A stretch of 64,000 bases of DNA from CANLBN01 sp034111645 (GTDB lineage: Bacteria; Pseudomonadota; Gammaproteobacteria; Pseudomonadales; Cellvibrionaceae): positions 62,001 through 126,000 of the forward strand of contig JAWUWW010000011.1 in assembly GCA_034111645.1 (NCBI GenBank), written 5' to 3'. Each line of letters begins with the position of its first letter. The stretch's first letter is position 1. Under the pieces are notes generated by a model that had not been told where the DNA came from, did no database searches, and saw nothing but the letters and a program-made list of their open reading frames with translations. The translations under genes were made by a program, and so were the position numbers. This document shows positions 43,242-53,387 of this stretch, piece by piece.

Positions 43242-43505
43242 GATGGCTCGTCAGCTTAAATATTAATTATTATGTAAACATCGATTTTAACGTTAAATGA
43301 AGAAAATAAATACCGCAATCACTCGACACACAACATTCATATAAAAAATCTATCGACCTAATTAGTTAAGCAAATGAACTAAAATTTGGACATATAGCTT
43401 TTATTAGGTATAAATAATGATACGGGTTTTTGTTTAATTACTTTAAGTTCGAATAGTTTCCAACAAATAAAGATCCCACTCAATTTCTTACAAAAGGTAA
43501 AAATC

Positions 43506-45431
43506 ATGTCATTGCAACGTAAATTTGTTCTCGCTATTGCCGCGGTCATCGCATTTTTTAGCCTCATTGTCGGCATATATACCTTCGTTATTACCAAAAA
43601 CACCATCAATAATGAAGCTTTAAAACAAGAAACCATATTGACTAGTAAATTACTTGGTCTGCTTGAATTGACCGATACCATTATGTCGGCACGAGTTAAA
43701 AGCAGCATGAAACTGCTGATAGAAAGGGGCACTTCTAGCCAAGCGCCAGAACTTGCTGGAGCAGCCGATGTGCAAGGCACTATGGCTAACAACTTAATCA
43801 TCAACTCAAGTGCACAGGCCAATCAATTTGAATTAGTTGACAATTTAACCGCCATTATGGGCGGTACGGCGACGCTGTTTAGTAAAAATGGCGACGACTA
43901 TGTGCGTATATCAACCAATGTTATTAAAGGCGATGGCAACCGTGCGACTGGCACTAAGCTTGCTCCACAAGGTAAAGCCATTAAAGAAATCAATAATGGC
44001 AAGGCTTATTATGGACAAGTCGATATTCTTAGCAACCCTTTCCTTACGGGCTATGAGCCTATGCTTAACAGTGCAGGAGAAGTTATCGGTATCTGGTATG
44101 TAGGTTACTCGGCAGATCTTAAATCACTTGAGTCGATTATTAGTGCCAGTCGTATTTTAACGGATGGCTTTATTGCACTTAGAGATGGAAAAGGCAATAT
44201 TCGCACAAACTCTGACAACATCACTAAAGAGCAAATTAGCCAGATTATTAATGAAAAAGATAAGGATTGGAAAATTACAGTCGTACCTTTTACATCATGG
44301 GGATACGATATTGTTTTAGGGACATCAAAAAAAGAAGTTGGAGCCCAAATAACACAGACTATTACTTTACTCTTAATTAAAATAGTCATAGCCGGTGGAC
44401 TTTTATTATTAACTATTTTCTTTCTGGTGAAGACAATGGTTGCCAAGCCATTAAATCAATATATTGCCGCTATTAATAATCTTGCAGATGGTGAAGGCGA
44501 TTTGACACTGCGCTTTGATGAAAGCGGTAAAGGTGAATTTAGCATGATGGCGAAAGGCTTTAATACTTTATTGCTAAAACTTCAAACAACTATTAAAGAA
44601 GTTTCATCAACCGCTGGTGAGTTACTGTCAAATTCATCTGCTCTCAATCAATCGGCTAAGAGCTCAATTGATTCGGTTACTCAAATGAGCGATCAGACAA
44701 CTTCTGTATCAGCAGCGGTTGTGCAACTGCGCGAAAACTCTAATGAAGTTGCCGCTAACACTAAATCTGCCGATGAAGCAGCCGCAAGCGCTGATACTGA
44801 TACTCGCCACAGTGTTGAGGCGCTCACAAGCACGATTACCGATATCGAAAAACAAGCTAAAGATGTTGATACATCGGTAGATGTCATTAATGAACTCGCA
44901 AAAGCGAGTGAAGAAATTAGTGGTGTGTTAGAAGTCATTCGCAATATTGCAGAGCAAACAAACCTACTAGCTCTTAATGCTGCGATCGAGGCCGCGCGAG
45001 CGGGCGAACAAGGCAGAGGGTTTGCCGTGGTTGCTGATGAGGTGCGCTCACTAGCAAGCAGGACACAAACATCAACTGAAGAAATTCGTATTATGATCGA
45101 AAAACTTCAAGCCGGTAGCCGCAAGGCATCAGCATTAATGCAAAGCAATAAAGAGACTGCTTTCGCAACCGTAGATAGCACTAAAATGGCTGGCGCCACG
45201 CTCCAAAAAGCTTTGGCATCTGTTGCAAGAATTAGTGAGCTTAATCGTAATAATGCCAATATGGCTAACCAACAACGGACTGTTTCTGACAATGTGAGTG
45301 CGAATATCGAACATATGCAAGCCCTTGGTCACGACAATAAAGAGCATGCTGATACGATTGTTAATCGCTCACGTGAGATATCATCAATGATTGATAAAAT
45401 GAATAAACAACTAAGTGTTTATAAGGTTTAG
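43506..45431 (+). CDS. Methyl-accepting chemotaxis protein with Cache sensor
   Basis: A 641-residue receptor: membrane helix (about 8-30), periplasmic Cache_3-Cache_2-type domain (about 35-275; GTATLFSKNGDDYVRIST, GQVDILSNPFLTGYEPM, GIWYVGY), second helix (about 282-305), HAMP (about 306-360) and the signalling region with IAEQTNLLALNAAIEAARAG near residue 482. Such Cache domains bind small organic acids in known cases, but the ligand here is unknown. No che genes are close. It is monocistronic with a strong terminator. Confidence 0.95.
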   Translation: MSLQRKFVLAIAAVIAFFSLIVGIYTFVITKNTINNEALKQETILTSKLLGLLELTDTIMSARVKSSMKLLIERGTSSQAPELAGAADVQGTMANNLIINSSAQANQFELVDNLTAIMGGTATLFSKNGDDYVRISTNVIKGDGNRATGTKLAPQGKAIKEINNGKAYYGQVDILSNPFLTGYEPMLNSAGEVIGIWYVGYSADLKSLESIISASRILTDGFIALRDGKGNIRTNSDNITKEQISQIINEKDKDWKITVVPFTSWGYDIVLGTSKKEVGAQITQTITLLLIKIVIAGGLLLLTIFFLVKTMVAKPLNQYIAAINNLADGEGDLTLRFDESGKGEFSMMAKGFNTLLLKLQTTIKEVSSTAGELLSNSSALNQSAKSSIDSVTQMSDQTTSVSAAVVQLRENSNEVAANTKSADEAAASADTDTRHSVEALTSTITDIEKQAKDVDTSVDVINELAKASEEISGVLEVIRNIAEQTNLLALNAAIEAARAGEQGRGFAVVADEVRSLASRTQTSTEEIRIMIEKLQAGSRKASALMQSNKETAFATVDSTKMAGATLQKALASVARISELNRNNANMANQQRTVSDNVSANIEHMQALGHDNKEHADTIVNRSREISSMIDKMNKQLSVYKV

Positions 45432-45454
45432 CAGACTAACAAGAATATCTTACC

Positions 45455-45488
45455 TCAAAAAAAGCCCCTATCATTAGGGGCTTTTAAT
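45455..45488 (+). terminator. Intrinsic terminator of the Cache chemoreceptor
   Basis: AAAAGCCCCT / AGGGGCTTTT with an ATCATT loop lies 26 bases past the stop codon, followed by TTTTAATTT. Confidence 0.93.
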
Positions 45489-45734
45489 TTAAGCCGTAGT
45501 TATTTTCAGAACCGCTTTAAATATTTAAGCGTTAAAGATACATCTATTCTCTGCTAGTTATCATCTCGATTACCCATACCGGCTATAGAAAACTCGGCCA
45601 AGGCCATAAGCGTTGCTTGCTTATTAGCCGGTCGCGAAAAGTAATACAAACCGGCATAAAAAAAACCCTGTAAAAACAGGGCTTTTTTGGACTTCTAGAC
45701 AGGTTTATTCTTTACTAAAGCTATGATATCACCC
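45489..45734. terminator. Gene-free stretch holding the ssb terminator (45657-45688)
   Basis: On the minus strand GCCCTG / CAGGGT flanks a T-rich loop and is followed by a run of T residues, about 45 bases past the ssb stop. This is a good intrinsic terminator for ssb, readable from the other side too. The rest of the 246-base region shows no coding frame. Confidence 0.8.
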
Positions 45735-46271
45735 CTAGAACGGAATATCGTCGTCGAAGCTATCCATACTCGGCGGAGCCGCTGGTGCTTGCTTTGCTTG
45801 TGGCGCCTTTGCTTTTGGTGGCGTATTGCTCATACCGCTATTCATACCGCCACCACTAGATTGTCCGCCACCATAAGAAGATTCAGCACCATAACCTGGG
45901 TCACCACCCATATTACTGTCATCGCCTTGGCCTTGACGGCCCCCCAACATTTGCAGCTCGTTGGCGACAACTTCTGTTGTATAACGGTCGACGCCGGCTT
46001 GATCTTGCCATTTACGAGTTTGCAATTTACCTTCGACGTAAACTTGTGAGCCTTTTTTTAAATATTCGCCAGCAATCTCTGCTAAACGATTAAAAAATAC
46101 AATTCTGTGCCACTCTGTCTTATCGACTGGTTGACCAGTTTGCTTGTCTTTCCAACTCTCGCTAGTTGCAATAGAAATGTTTGCGACTGCGCCTCCAGAT
46201 GGCATATAACGCACTTCTGGATCTTGTCCTAAATTACCAACTAATATGACTTTATTAATTCCCCGAGCCAT
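45735..46271 (-). CDS. ssb: Single-stranded DNA-binding protein
   Basis: Binds ssDNA during replication and repair. The 178-residue protein has an OB fold (1-110; ARGINKVILVGNLGQDPEVRYMPSGGAVANI), a Gly/Ser/Gln-rich disordered linker (about 112-165) and the acidic DDDIPF tip that recruits partner proteins. A GAGG-type site precedes the ATG. It lies 89 bases downstream of the MFS gene. Confidence 0.97.
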   Translation of the reverse strand: MARGINKVILVGNLGQDPEVRYMPSGGAVANISIATSESWKDKQTGQPVDKTEWHRIVFFNRLAEIAGEYLKKGSQVYVEGKLQTRKWQDQAGVDRYTTEVVANELQMLGGRQGQGDDSNMGGDPGYGAESSYGGGQSSGGGMNSGMSNTPPKAKAPQAKQAPAAPPSMDSFDDDIPF

Positions 46272-46360
46272 GGACTTCCTCTCTTTTTGAATTTTTTTAT
46301 GTTTAATTAATTCTACTTTATTGCTGATTATTTATCAGCGACTAACTTGCTATATTCACT

Positions 46361-47584
46361 TTATACTAACACATTCTCTACTGTATTTTGATCCCGTTGA
46401 GGCATGGTCATATTGCATGCAACTAGCCACCATATAGATAATGCAGCAGCACAGCTAAACATCAAGCCTGAAATTCCAAAACGATTGAACAACCAGCCAC
46501 CTAGAATGCCACCGACGGCAGCCCCCAAAAACTGACAGGTCGAGAACACGCTAGAGCCAGCTCCACGATAAGTCTCGGGAACAGTTTTACTCATCAATGA
46601 TGGTAGCGTCGCCTCAAGGTAAATAAAGCCTATAAAGAAGCATAATATGCTCCCTAGTATCATCAAGGTACTTGTTGTTGCCTGGGTATCTGACCACATC
46701 GATAGAAACGCTAAACCTAAGAGCGCGAGCACCGCAATAAACAGTAAACTCAAAAATATTCGCTTAACCTCACCTTTTCGCTCGCCCATAATAATAAGCG
46801 GTATCATCAACATAAAAGAAATACCCATCACTCCTAAATATACCCATGCATGTTGGGCAGCCGGTATATTAATTGTTTGTAAAAACAAGGGCAGTGCAAC
46901 AAACATAGCCGTTAGCACCGCATGGAGCATAAAAATACCAAGGTTAAGTCTGAGCAAATCGATATTACTCGACACTAGCTTGAGGCCATCGAGAGAGACT
47001 AGTCGATGCCTATTACTCTGTTTTTCTTTAGGAACAACCCAAACAACAATCGCTATCGCAATAACTGACAGCAAAAGTGTCAACCAAAATATCCAACGCA
47101 CTCCACCTGCGGCAGTAATTAATGGGCCAACAACAAGAGACAACGCAAAAGCAACACCAATAGAGGCGCCTATAGTCGCCATTGCTTTAGTGCGCGTTTC
47201 ATTAGAAGTCATATCGCCAACCATTGCCATAATCACCCCCGCAATAGCACCTGCACCCTGAAGTGCACGTCCAAGGATTAAGCCATAAATAGAATCGGCT
47301 GTTGCTGCAAGCACAGAGCCCAATGCAAAAATAATCAAGCCGATAATGATAAGACGCTTACGTCCAAATCGGTCTGATAAAATGCCAAAGGGTATTTGCA
47401 GGCAGGCTTGCGTTAATCCATAAATACCTAAGGCAACCCCCAGTAAAACAACATTGCTTTGCGTGTATGTCTCTCCCGATAAGATTAATACTGGCAGCAC
47501 CATAAACAAACCAAGCATCCTCACAATATAAAGAGATGCTAGCGATAGCACAGCACGTGTTTCGAAAGTGTTAACAGCTGACAT
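46361..47584 (-). CDS. MFS transporter (drug-efflux-type)
   Basis: A 407-residue transporter with 12 predicted helices. The MFS signature between helices 2 and 3 is GILSDRFGRKRLIIIG (near residue 65), and a second-half counterpart is visible around YRGAGSSVF. It corresponds by position to the conserved gammaproteobacterial MFS gene between uvrA and ssb. The substrate is unknown; the first half resembles multidrug exporters. It is divergent from uvrA with 200 bases between. Confidence 0.92.
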   Translation of the reverse strand: MSAVNTFETRAVLSLASLYIVRMLGLFMVLPVLILSGETYTQSNVVLLGVALGIYGLTQACLQIPFGILSDRFGRKRLIIIGLIIFALGSVLAATADSIYGLILGRALQGAGAIAGVIMAMVGDMTSNETRTKAMATIGASIGVAFALSLVVGPLITAAGGVRWIFWLTLLLSVIAIAIVVWVVPKEKQSNRHRLVSLDGLKLVSSNIDLLRLNLGIFMLHAVLTAMFVALPLFLQTINIPAAQHAWVYLGVMGISFMLMIPLIIMGERKGEVKRIFLSLLFIAVLALLGLAFLSMWSDTQATTSTLMILGSILCFFIGFIYLEATLPSLMSKTVPETYRGAGSSVFSTCQFLGAAVGGILGGWLFNRFGISGLMFSCAAALSIWWLVACNMTMPQRDQNTVENVLV

Positions 47585-47649
47585 GATTACTCATTAATTA
47601 AGATAGGCAGGTATTCTAGCAAGCCTATGAGAGTGTGTTAAGAAGTAGT

Positions 47650-47666
47650 CTCTGCAATATACAGAG
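47650..47666. promoter_or_regulatory. Inverted repeat in the MFS-uvrA divergent region
   Basis: A perfect CTCTG / CAGAG repeat with a 7-base spacer is centred between the divergent genes. It differs from the gammaproteobacterial LexA consensus (CTGT-N8-ACAG), so SOS control of uvrA is not demonstrated. It could be another operator. No other clear signal is seen in the 200 bases. Confidence 0.35.
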
Positions 47667-47784
47667 ATAATTGTCTTATTAAAATTTCTACGTCCATAAA
47701 CGGTGATTAAACGTAAACAAACTATGCATCCTTGGGTGCTAATGAATTATACTTACGCGTTTACTCCATTACCGAGTCTTTTTT

Positions 47785-50622
47785 GTGGATACTATTTCTG
47801 TTCGGGGCGCTCGCACCCACAATCTTAAAAATATTGATATTGATATTCCTCGCGACAAATTTATTGTTATTACGGGTTTGTCTGGCTCAGGAAAGTCATC
47901 TCTTGCATTCGATACACTTTACGCCGAAGGTCAACGACGTTATGTAGAATCTTTATCAACTTATGCTCGTCAATTTCTATCTATGATGGAAAAGCCCGAT
48001 GTCGACCATATCGAGGGTTTAAGCCCTGCAATTTCAATTGAGCAAAAGTCGACCTCACACAACCCTCGATCTACCGTCGGCACTATTACTGAAATTTATG
48101 ATTATTTACGCCTGCTGTATGCGCGTGTTGGCGAAGCTCGCTGTCCAACTCACCATATACCACTGTCCGCTCAAACTGTTAGTGAAATTGTCGATAATAT
48201 TTTAGCGCTACCAGAAGGCACTAAGTTGATGCTTCTAGCGCCAGTGATTCGTGATCGGAAGGGTGAGCATGCGCATATTTTTGAGCAGTTACGTCGCGAC
48301 GGTTTTGTGCGTGTTCGCGTCGATGGGTTGGTTGTTGATTTGGACGACGTTCCGCCGCTCGATAAAAAGAAAAAGCATAATGTAGAGGCAGTTGTCGATC
48401 GTTTTAAAGTCCGCGATGACCTGCAATTACGACTAGCAGAATCTATCGAGACAGGTGTAAATCTCTCTGGTGGACTCATTACCATCAACTACATGGATGG
48501 CGAAAAAGACGACCAGATATTCTCTACGAAGCATGCATGCTCAGTTTGTGATTATTCACTCACTGAATTAGAGCCACGACTATTTTCTTTTAACAATCCC
48601 GCAGGTGCCTGCCCCGCCTGTGATGGCTTGGGTGTTAAACAATATTTTGATGAATCTAAAATTGCTCAATTTCCCGAATCTTCACTCTCAGAAGGTGCAA
48701 TAAGAGGCTGGGATAAACGCAACATTTATTATTTTCATATGCTTGAATCACTTGCAAGGCATTATAAATTCAAAACTGATACACCTTGGAACAAGCTCAA
48801 AGAAGCTCACCAGCAAGCGATCCTCTATGGATCGGACGATGAAGAAATTAACTTTACTTATATCAATGATAAGGGCGACACTTATAAGCGCAAGCATCGT
48901 TTTGAAGGGGTTATACCTAATTTGGAGCGTCGTTATCGAGATACAGAATCACAAAGTGTCCGTGAAGAATTAGCTAAATTATTATCGACCCAAAATTGTC
49001 CAAGCTGTAAAGGCGCACGTCTTCGCGAAGAAGCACGTAATGTTTTTATCGATAACAAAATACTTCCAGAAATTTGTGCTTTTCCTATTGGTGAGGCTTA
49101 TACCTATTTTAGAAATCTTAAATTTAAAGGCTCGAAAGCACAAATTGCCGATAAGATTTTAAAAGAAATTGGTGATCGTTTTCAATTTTTAAATGACGTA
49201 GGACTTAATTATTTAAGTCTTAATCGAAGTGCGGATACACTATCAGGTGGAGAGGCCCAACGTATTCGTCTCGCTAGCCAAATTGGTGCTGGCTTAGTTG
49301 GTGTAATGTATATTCTTGATGAACCTTCTATAGGTCTTCATCAGCGCGATAACGAGCGCCTACTTAAAACACTAATCCACTTACGAGACCTTGGTAATAC
49401 TGTAATTGTTGTTGAGCATGACGAGGATGCCATTCGCTTAGCCGACCATGTTATTGATATCGGCCCAGGCGCCGGCGTTCATGGGGGAGAAGTTGTGGCT
49501 CAAGGAAAAATTGAAGATATTAAAAAATCAAAAAAATCATTAACGGGTCAATATTTATCAGGTGCAAAAGAGATCGCCACCCCTAAAAACCGCCACCCTT
49601 TTGATGCCTCAAAATTAATTACGCTTTCAGGCGCTACCGGTAATAATCTTCAAAAAGTTAAACTGACTATTCCTGTTGGTTTAATGACTTGCGTCACCGG
49701 CGTGTCTGGTTCAGGCAAGTCAACATTGATCAATGGGACGCTATACCCGATTGTTGCAACTGAACTTAATGGTGCGACCACACTAAAACCAGCACCTTAC
49801 GAGAGAATCACTGGTCTCAATCACGTCGATAAATGTGTTGATATAGATCAGAGCCCAATTGGACGCACCCCTCGCTCAAACCCTGCCACTTACACGGGTA
49901 TTTTTACCCCCATCAGAGAATTGTTTGCAGGTACTCAAGAGGCTCGCTCAAGAGGTTATAAACCAGGTCGTTTTAGTTTTAATGTTAAAGGCGGTCGCTG
50001 CGAAGCCTGTCAGGGCGATGGCGTTGTAAAAGTAGAAATGCATTTTTTACCAGATGTTTATGTCGGCTGCGATACTTGTCATAGCAAACGCTATAATCGT
50101 GAAACCTTAGAAGTAACTTATAAAGGTAAAAATATTTATCAAGTTTTGGATATGACCATCGAAGATGCGCGCGGTTTTTTTGATGCCATACCTGCGGTTT
50201 CGCGTAAATTACAAACTCTTATTGATGTAGGTTTATCTTATATTCGCTTAGGCCAGGCAGCTAACACATTATCCGGCGGTGAAGCCCAACGCGTTAAATT
50301 ATCAAAAGAGCTATCTAAGCGCGATACCGGTCAAACTATTTATATTTTAGACGAGCCCACAACAGGATTGCATTTTCACGACATTCAACAGTTGTTAAAT
50401 GTTCTTCATCGCCTGCGTGATCACGGCAATACCATCGTAGTTATCGAACACAATCTCGATGTCATAAAAACCGCTGACTGGGTAATAGATTTGGGACCGG
50501 AAGGCGGTAGTGGTGGTGGTCAAATAATTGCTGAGGGCACGCCTGAGGACGTTAGCAAAGTTAAAGCCTCTTATACCGGTCAATTTTTAAAGACACTGCT
50601 TGCAAAAGCTCATAAAAAATAA
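47785..50622 (+). CDS. uvrA: Excinuclease ABC subunit A
   Basis: Damage-recognition ATPase of nucleotide excision repair, full length at 945 residues. It has two ABC modules: first Walker A GLSGSGKSSLAFDTLYAEGQ (near 32) and signature LSGGEAQRIRLASQIG (near 487), second Walker A GVSGSGKSTLI (near 640) and LSGGEAQRVKLSKEL (near 830). The zinc fingers with CSVC/CPAC and CEAC/CDTC are intact. It starts at GTG 47785 (DTISVRGARTHNLKNI); the ribosome site is poor, and TTTTTT precedes it. Confidence 0.97.
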   Translation: MDTISVRGARTHNLKNIDIDIPRDKFIVITGLSGSGKSSLAFDTLYAEGQRRYVESLSTYARQFLSMMEKPDVDHIEGLSPAISIEQKSTSHNPRSTVGTITEIYDYLRLLYARVGEARCPTHHIPLSAQTVSEIVDNILALPEGTKLMLLAPVIRDRKGEHAHIFEQLRRDGFVRVRVDGLVVDLDDVPPLDKKKKHNVEAVVDRFKVRDDLQLRLAESIETGVNLSGGLITINYMDGEKDDQIFSTKHACSVCDYSLTELEPRLFSFNNPAGACPACDGLGVKQYFDESKIAQFPESSLSEGAIRGWDKRNIYYFHMLESLARHYKFKTDTPWNKLKEAHQQAILYGSDDEEINFTYINDKGDTYKRKHRFEGVIPNLERRYRDTESQSVREELAKLLSTQNCPSCKGARLREEARNVFIDNKILPEICAFPIGEAYTYFRNLKFKGSKAQIADKILKEIGDRFQFLNDVGLNYLSLNRSADTLSGGEAQRIRLASQIGAGLVGVMYILDEPSIGLHQRDNERLLKTLIHLRDLGNTVIVVEHDEDAIRLADHVIDIGPGAGVHGGEVVAQGKIEDIKKSKKSLTGQYLSGAKEIATPKNRHPFDASKLITLSGATGNNLQKVKLTIPVGLMTCVTGVSGSGKSTLINGTLYPIVATELNGATTLKPAPYERITGLNHVDKCVDIDQSPIGRTPRSNPATYTGIFTPIRELFAGTQEARSRGYKPGRFSFNVKGGRCEACQGDGVVKVEMHFLPDVYVGCDTCHSKRYNRETLEVTYKGKNIYQVLDMTIEDARGFFDAIPAVSRKLQTLIDVGLSYIRLGQAANTLSGGEAQRVKLSKELSKRDTGQTIYILDEPTTGLHFHDIQQLLNVLHRLRDHGNTIVVIEHNLDVIKTADWVIDLGPEGGSGGGQIIAEGTPEDVSKVKASYTGQFLKTLLAKAHKK

Positions 50623-50645
50623 TGTAGTAGGTTTTACAACAGACA

Positions 50646-50676
50646 CAAAAAAACCAGCATTTGCTGGTTTTTTATT
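50646..50676. terminator. Bidirectional terminator between uvrA and rplQ
   Basis: AAACCAGCA / TGCTGGTTT with a minimal TT loop has A-runs on one flank and T-runs on the other. It ends uvrA on the plus strand and the alpha operon on the minus strand. Confidence 0.92.
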
Positions 50677-50764
50677 AACTATATAAAAATTTAAATTAGC
50701 ACAATATTAAAATTAATCTTAGATTATCTAAAAATAATCCACACTAATTATTAATCTTGAACTC

Positions 50765-51160
50765 TTAATCTTCAGCTACAACAGCTTCTTGAGCAGTATC
50801 AACTAGACGATCCACAAGCTCAACATAAGCCATGGGCGCTTTATCACCGGTACGATAACCACACTTTAGAATGCGTAAGTAACCACCTGGACGAGCTTCA
50901 TAGCGAGGACCTAGGTCATTAAATAATTTACCAACGGCTTCTTTAGAATTTAGACGTCTAAATGCTAAACGACGATTAGCAACACTGTCTATTTTAGCAA
51001 GAGTAATTAACGGTTCAAGATGACGACGTAATTCTTTTGCTTTAGGAACGGTTGTTTTAATAAGCTCGTGCTCTACGAGAGAGATGCTCATATTTTTAAA
51101 CATAGCTTTACGATGTGAACTGTTACGATTCAGTTGACGTCCGCTTTGACGATGACGCAT
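50765..51160 (-). CDS. rplQ: 50S ribosomal protein L17
   Basis: 131 residues. RHRQSGRQLNRNSSHRKAMFKNM at the N-terminus and the GGYLRILKCGYRTGD signature are present, with an acidic tail. It is the last gene of the alpha operon, 97 bases after rpoA. Confidence 0.98.
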   Translation of the reverse strand: MRHRQSGRQLNRNSSHRKAMFKNMSISLVEHELIKTTVPKAKELRRHLEPLITLAKIDSVANRRLAFRRLNSKEAVGKLFNDLGPRYEARPGGYLRILKCGYRTGDKAPMAYVELVDRLVDTAQEAVVAED

Positions 51161-51257
51161 GACTTTAACCCTTTTGAATTTCCTGCTTCACAGCAATATT
51201 TTATAAATACCGAACAATTAATTAATTGACTCGACATAGTACAGTTAATTTAATTTA

Positions 51258-52250
51258 TTAGTCGTCGTTACGTAAACTAGCTGGTGGCCAATTTTCTAAA
51301 CGCAGACCAAGAGATAAACCGCGAGATGCTAGTACATCTTTTATCTCTGTCAGTGATTTTTTACCAAGATTAGGTGTTTTTAATAACTCCACCTCAGTGC
51401 GCTGAACTAAATCACCAATATAATAAATGTTCTCAGCTTTAAGACAATTTGCAGAACGAACTGTTAATTCAAGATCATCAACAGGTCTTAACAAAATTGG
51501 ATCTATCTCAGCTTCTTTTGTCTCTGGCTCAGATGCTTTTTCATGTTTCAGATCGACAAACACAGCAAGCTGCTGCTGAAGAATAGTCGCAGAACGACGG
51601 ATAGCTTCTTCAGGATCAATAGTGCCATTAGTCTCTAAATCTAAGATCAATTTATCTAAGTCAGTACGCTGTTCAACACGAGCGCTCTCGACAGAATAAG
51701 CAAGACGTTTTACAGGGCTAAAAGAAGCATCTAATTGAAGACGACCGATTGAACGCGTTTCTTCATCATCATTTCTGCGAGAATCTGCAGGTTGATAACC
51801 GCGACCACGAGCAACTGTCATTTGCATATTTAAGGTTGTTTTACCCGTAATAGTAGCAATAACATGATCAGGGTTTTTAATTTCAACACCATGATCAACA
51901 ATGATGTCACCAGCTGTTACTACACCTGGACCACTTTTACTTAAAGATACTGTTGCTTGAACCTTCTCTTCGTCGTTCATGACGACGGCAACACCTTTAA
52001 GGTTTAGAAGTATTTCTATAACATCTTCTTGAACACCCTCAATGGCACTATATTCGTGCTCGACACCTTCGATTTCTACTTCAATAATTGCACAACCTGG
52101 CATTGAAGAAAGCAAAATGCGTCTTAACGCATTACCTAGAGTATGTCCGAAACCTCTCTCAAGAGGCTCTAAAACTACTTTGGCGTGCGTAGGTGAATTT
52201 TCTGTTACATCGATATGACGTGGAGTTAAAAATTCATTAACGGCTTGCAT
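51258..52250 (-). CDS. rpoA: RNA polymerase alpha subunit
   Basis: 330 residues. N-terminal assembly domain (GFGHTLGNALRRILLSSMPGCA), a Glu-rich linker near 235-245 and a C-terminal domain with the helix-hairpin TPNLGKKSLTEIKDVLASRGLSLG used for UP elements and activators. I start at ATG 52250 (MQAVNEFLTPRHI), 7 bases after AAGGT; the ATG at 52256 is too close to it. Confidence 0.98.
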   Translation of the reverse strand: MQAVNEFLTPRHIDVTENSPTHAKVVLEPLERGFGHTLGNALRRILLSSMPGCAIIEVEIEGVEHEYSAIEGVQEDVIEILLNLKGVAVVMNDEEKVQATVSLSKSGPGVVTAGDIIVDHGVEIKNPDHVIATITGKTTLNMQMTVARGRGYQPADSRRNDDEETRSIGRLQLDASFSPVKRLAYSVESARVEQRTDLDKLILDLETNGTIDPEEAIRRSATILQQQLAVFVDLKHEKASEPETKEAEIDPILLRPVDDLELTVRSANCLKAENIYYIGDLVQRTEVELLKTPNLGKKSLTEIKDVLASRGLSLGLRLENWPPASLRNDD

Positions 52251-52319
52251 AAACATACCTTTATTAGTTTTAATTGAATGGTTGAGTCAAACAAAAGCTC
52301 TATATAATAGAGCTTTACA

Positions 52320-52937
52320 TTATTTAGAATAGAGCTCAACGATCAAGTTTTCATTAATTTCCGCAGGTAAATCAGCGCGGTCTGGAACACGCTTAAATGT
52401 ACCTTCAAGCTTGGTGTTATTGACTTCTACCCATTCAACCTCACGATGAGCAGACAAATCCAATGCACTTTTAATACGCAATTGAGACTTTGCTTTTTCG
52501 CGGACAGAAACAACATCATTTTCTTTTACTTGATATGACGGAATATTTACAGTTTTACCGTTAATCAAAATTGATTTATGCGAAACTAATTGACGCGACT
52601 CGGCACGTGTAGAACCAAAGCCCATACGATACACAACGTTATCAAGACGAGATTCTAATAGTTGCAATAGGTTTTCACCTGTTGCACCTTTACGACGAGC
52701 AGCTTCTTTATAATAGCCGCGAAATTGCTTCTCAAGAACGCCGTACATACGACGAACTTTTTGTTTCTCACGTAACTGAACACCATAATCAGATAAACGA
52801 CCACGACGAACGCCGTGCATACCTGGAGCTGTTTCTAGTTTACATTTTGAATCTAACGGACGCACACCACTTTTCAGATAAAGATCTGTACCTTCACGGC
52901 GAGCTAATTTACAAGTAGGTCCAAGATAACGAGCCAT
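52320..52937 (-). CDS. rpsD: 30S ribosomal protein S4
   Basis: 205 residues. It has the S4 RNA-binding domain (LDNVVYRMGFGSTRAESRQLVSHKSILING). It lacks the zinc cysteines at the N-terminus, as in the C-minus type. In E. coli it is the translational repressor of the alpha operon. 11 bases downstream of rpsK. Confidence 0.98.
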   Translation of the reverse strand: MARYLGPTCKLARREGTDLYLKSGVRPLDSKCKLETAPGMHGVRRGRLSDYGVQLREKQKVRRMYGVLEKQFRGYYKEAARRKGATGENLLQLLESRLDNVVYRMGFGSTRAESRQLVSHKSILINGKTVNIPSYQVKENDVVSVREKAKSQLRIKSALDLSAHREVEWVEVNNTKLEGTFKRVPDRADLPAEINENLIVELYSK

Positions 52938-52948
52938 TTATATTCTCC

Positions 52949-53341
52949 CTATACCCTACGACGTTTTGGCGGACGACAGCCATTATGTGGAATGGGCGTT
53001 ACGTCTGTGATGTTTGCAATCTTATAACCAACGTTATTAAGTGCGCGAACAGCTGATTCACGACCTGGACCTGGGCCCTTAACTTCAACGTCTAGATTTT
53101 TAAGACCGTATTCTAACGCAGCTTGTCCAGCACGCTCAGCGGCAACCTGTGCAGCGAATGGCGTACTTTTACGAGAACCGCGGAAACCAGAACCACCCGC
53201 TGTGGCCCAAGATAACGCATTACCTTGACGATCAGTGATAGTTACGATTGTATTATTAAAAGAAGCATGGATGTGGGCGACGCCATCAACCACTGTCTTT
53301 TTAATTTTTTTCTTTGTTGCTTGCTTTCCTGGCTTAGCCAT
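52949..53341 (-). CDS. rpsK: 30S ribosomal protein S11
   Basis: 130 residues. HIHASFNNTIVTITDRQGN and the C-terminal DVTPIPHNGCRPPKRRRV are typical. The N-terminus has a Lys-rich extension (KPGKQATKKKIKK). 46 bases after rpsM. Confidence 0.98.
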   Translation of the reverse strand: MAKPGKQATKKKIKKTVVDGVAHIHASFNNTIVTITDRQGNALSWATAGGSGFRGSRKSTPFAAQVAAERAGQAALEYGLKNLDVEVKGPGPGRESAVRALNNVGYKIANITDVTPIPHNGCRPPKRRRV

Positions 53342-53387
53342 AGCAAATACCTAACCTTTAATTACTGTGATTCGAGATGATTAAGAA

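Noticed and set aside
43379..43822. 147-codon minus-strand frame at the start of the Cache chemoreceptor
   Set aside because: Mostly antisense to the receptor's signal and Cache region, and without a recognisable domain.
46647..47261. 204-codon open frame on the plus strand opposite the MFS gene
   Set aside because: It lies wholly antisense to a clear MFS coding region, has no ribosome site and a composition that mirrors the membrane gene.
47640..47784. Possible LexA (SOS) box upstream of uvrA
   Set aside because: The CTCTG-N7-CAGAG repeat has the wrong half-site and spacing for CTGT-N8-ACAG; no better match was found, so only a generic inverted repeat is reported.
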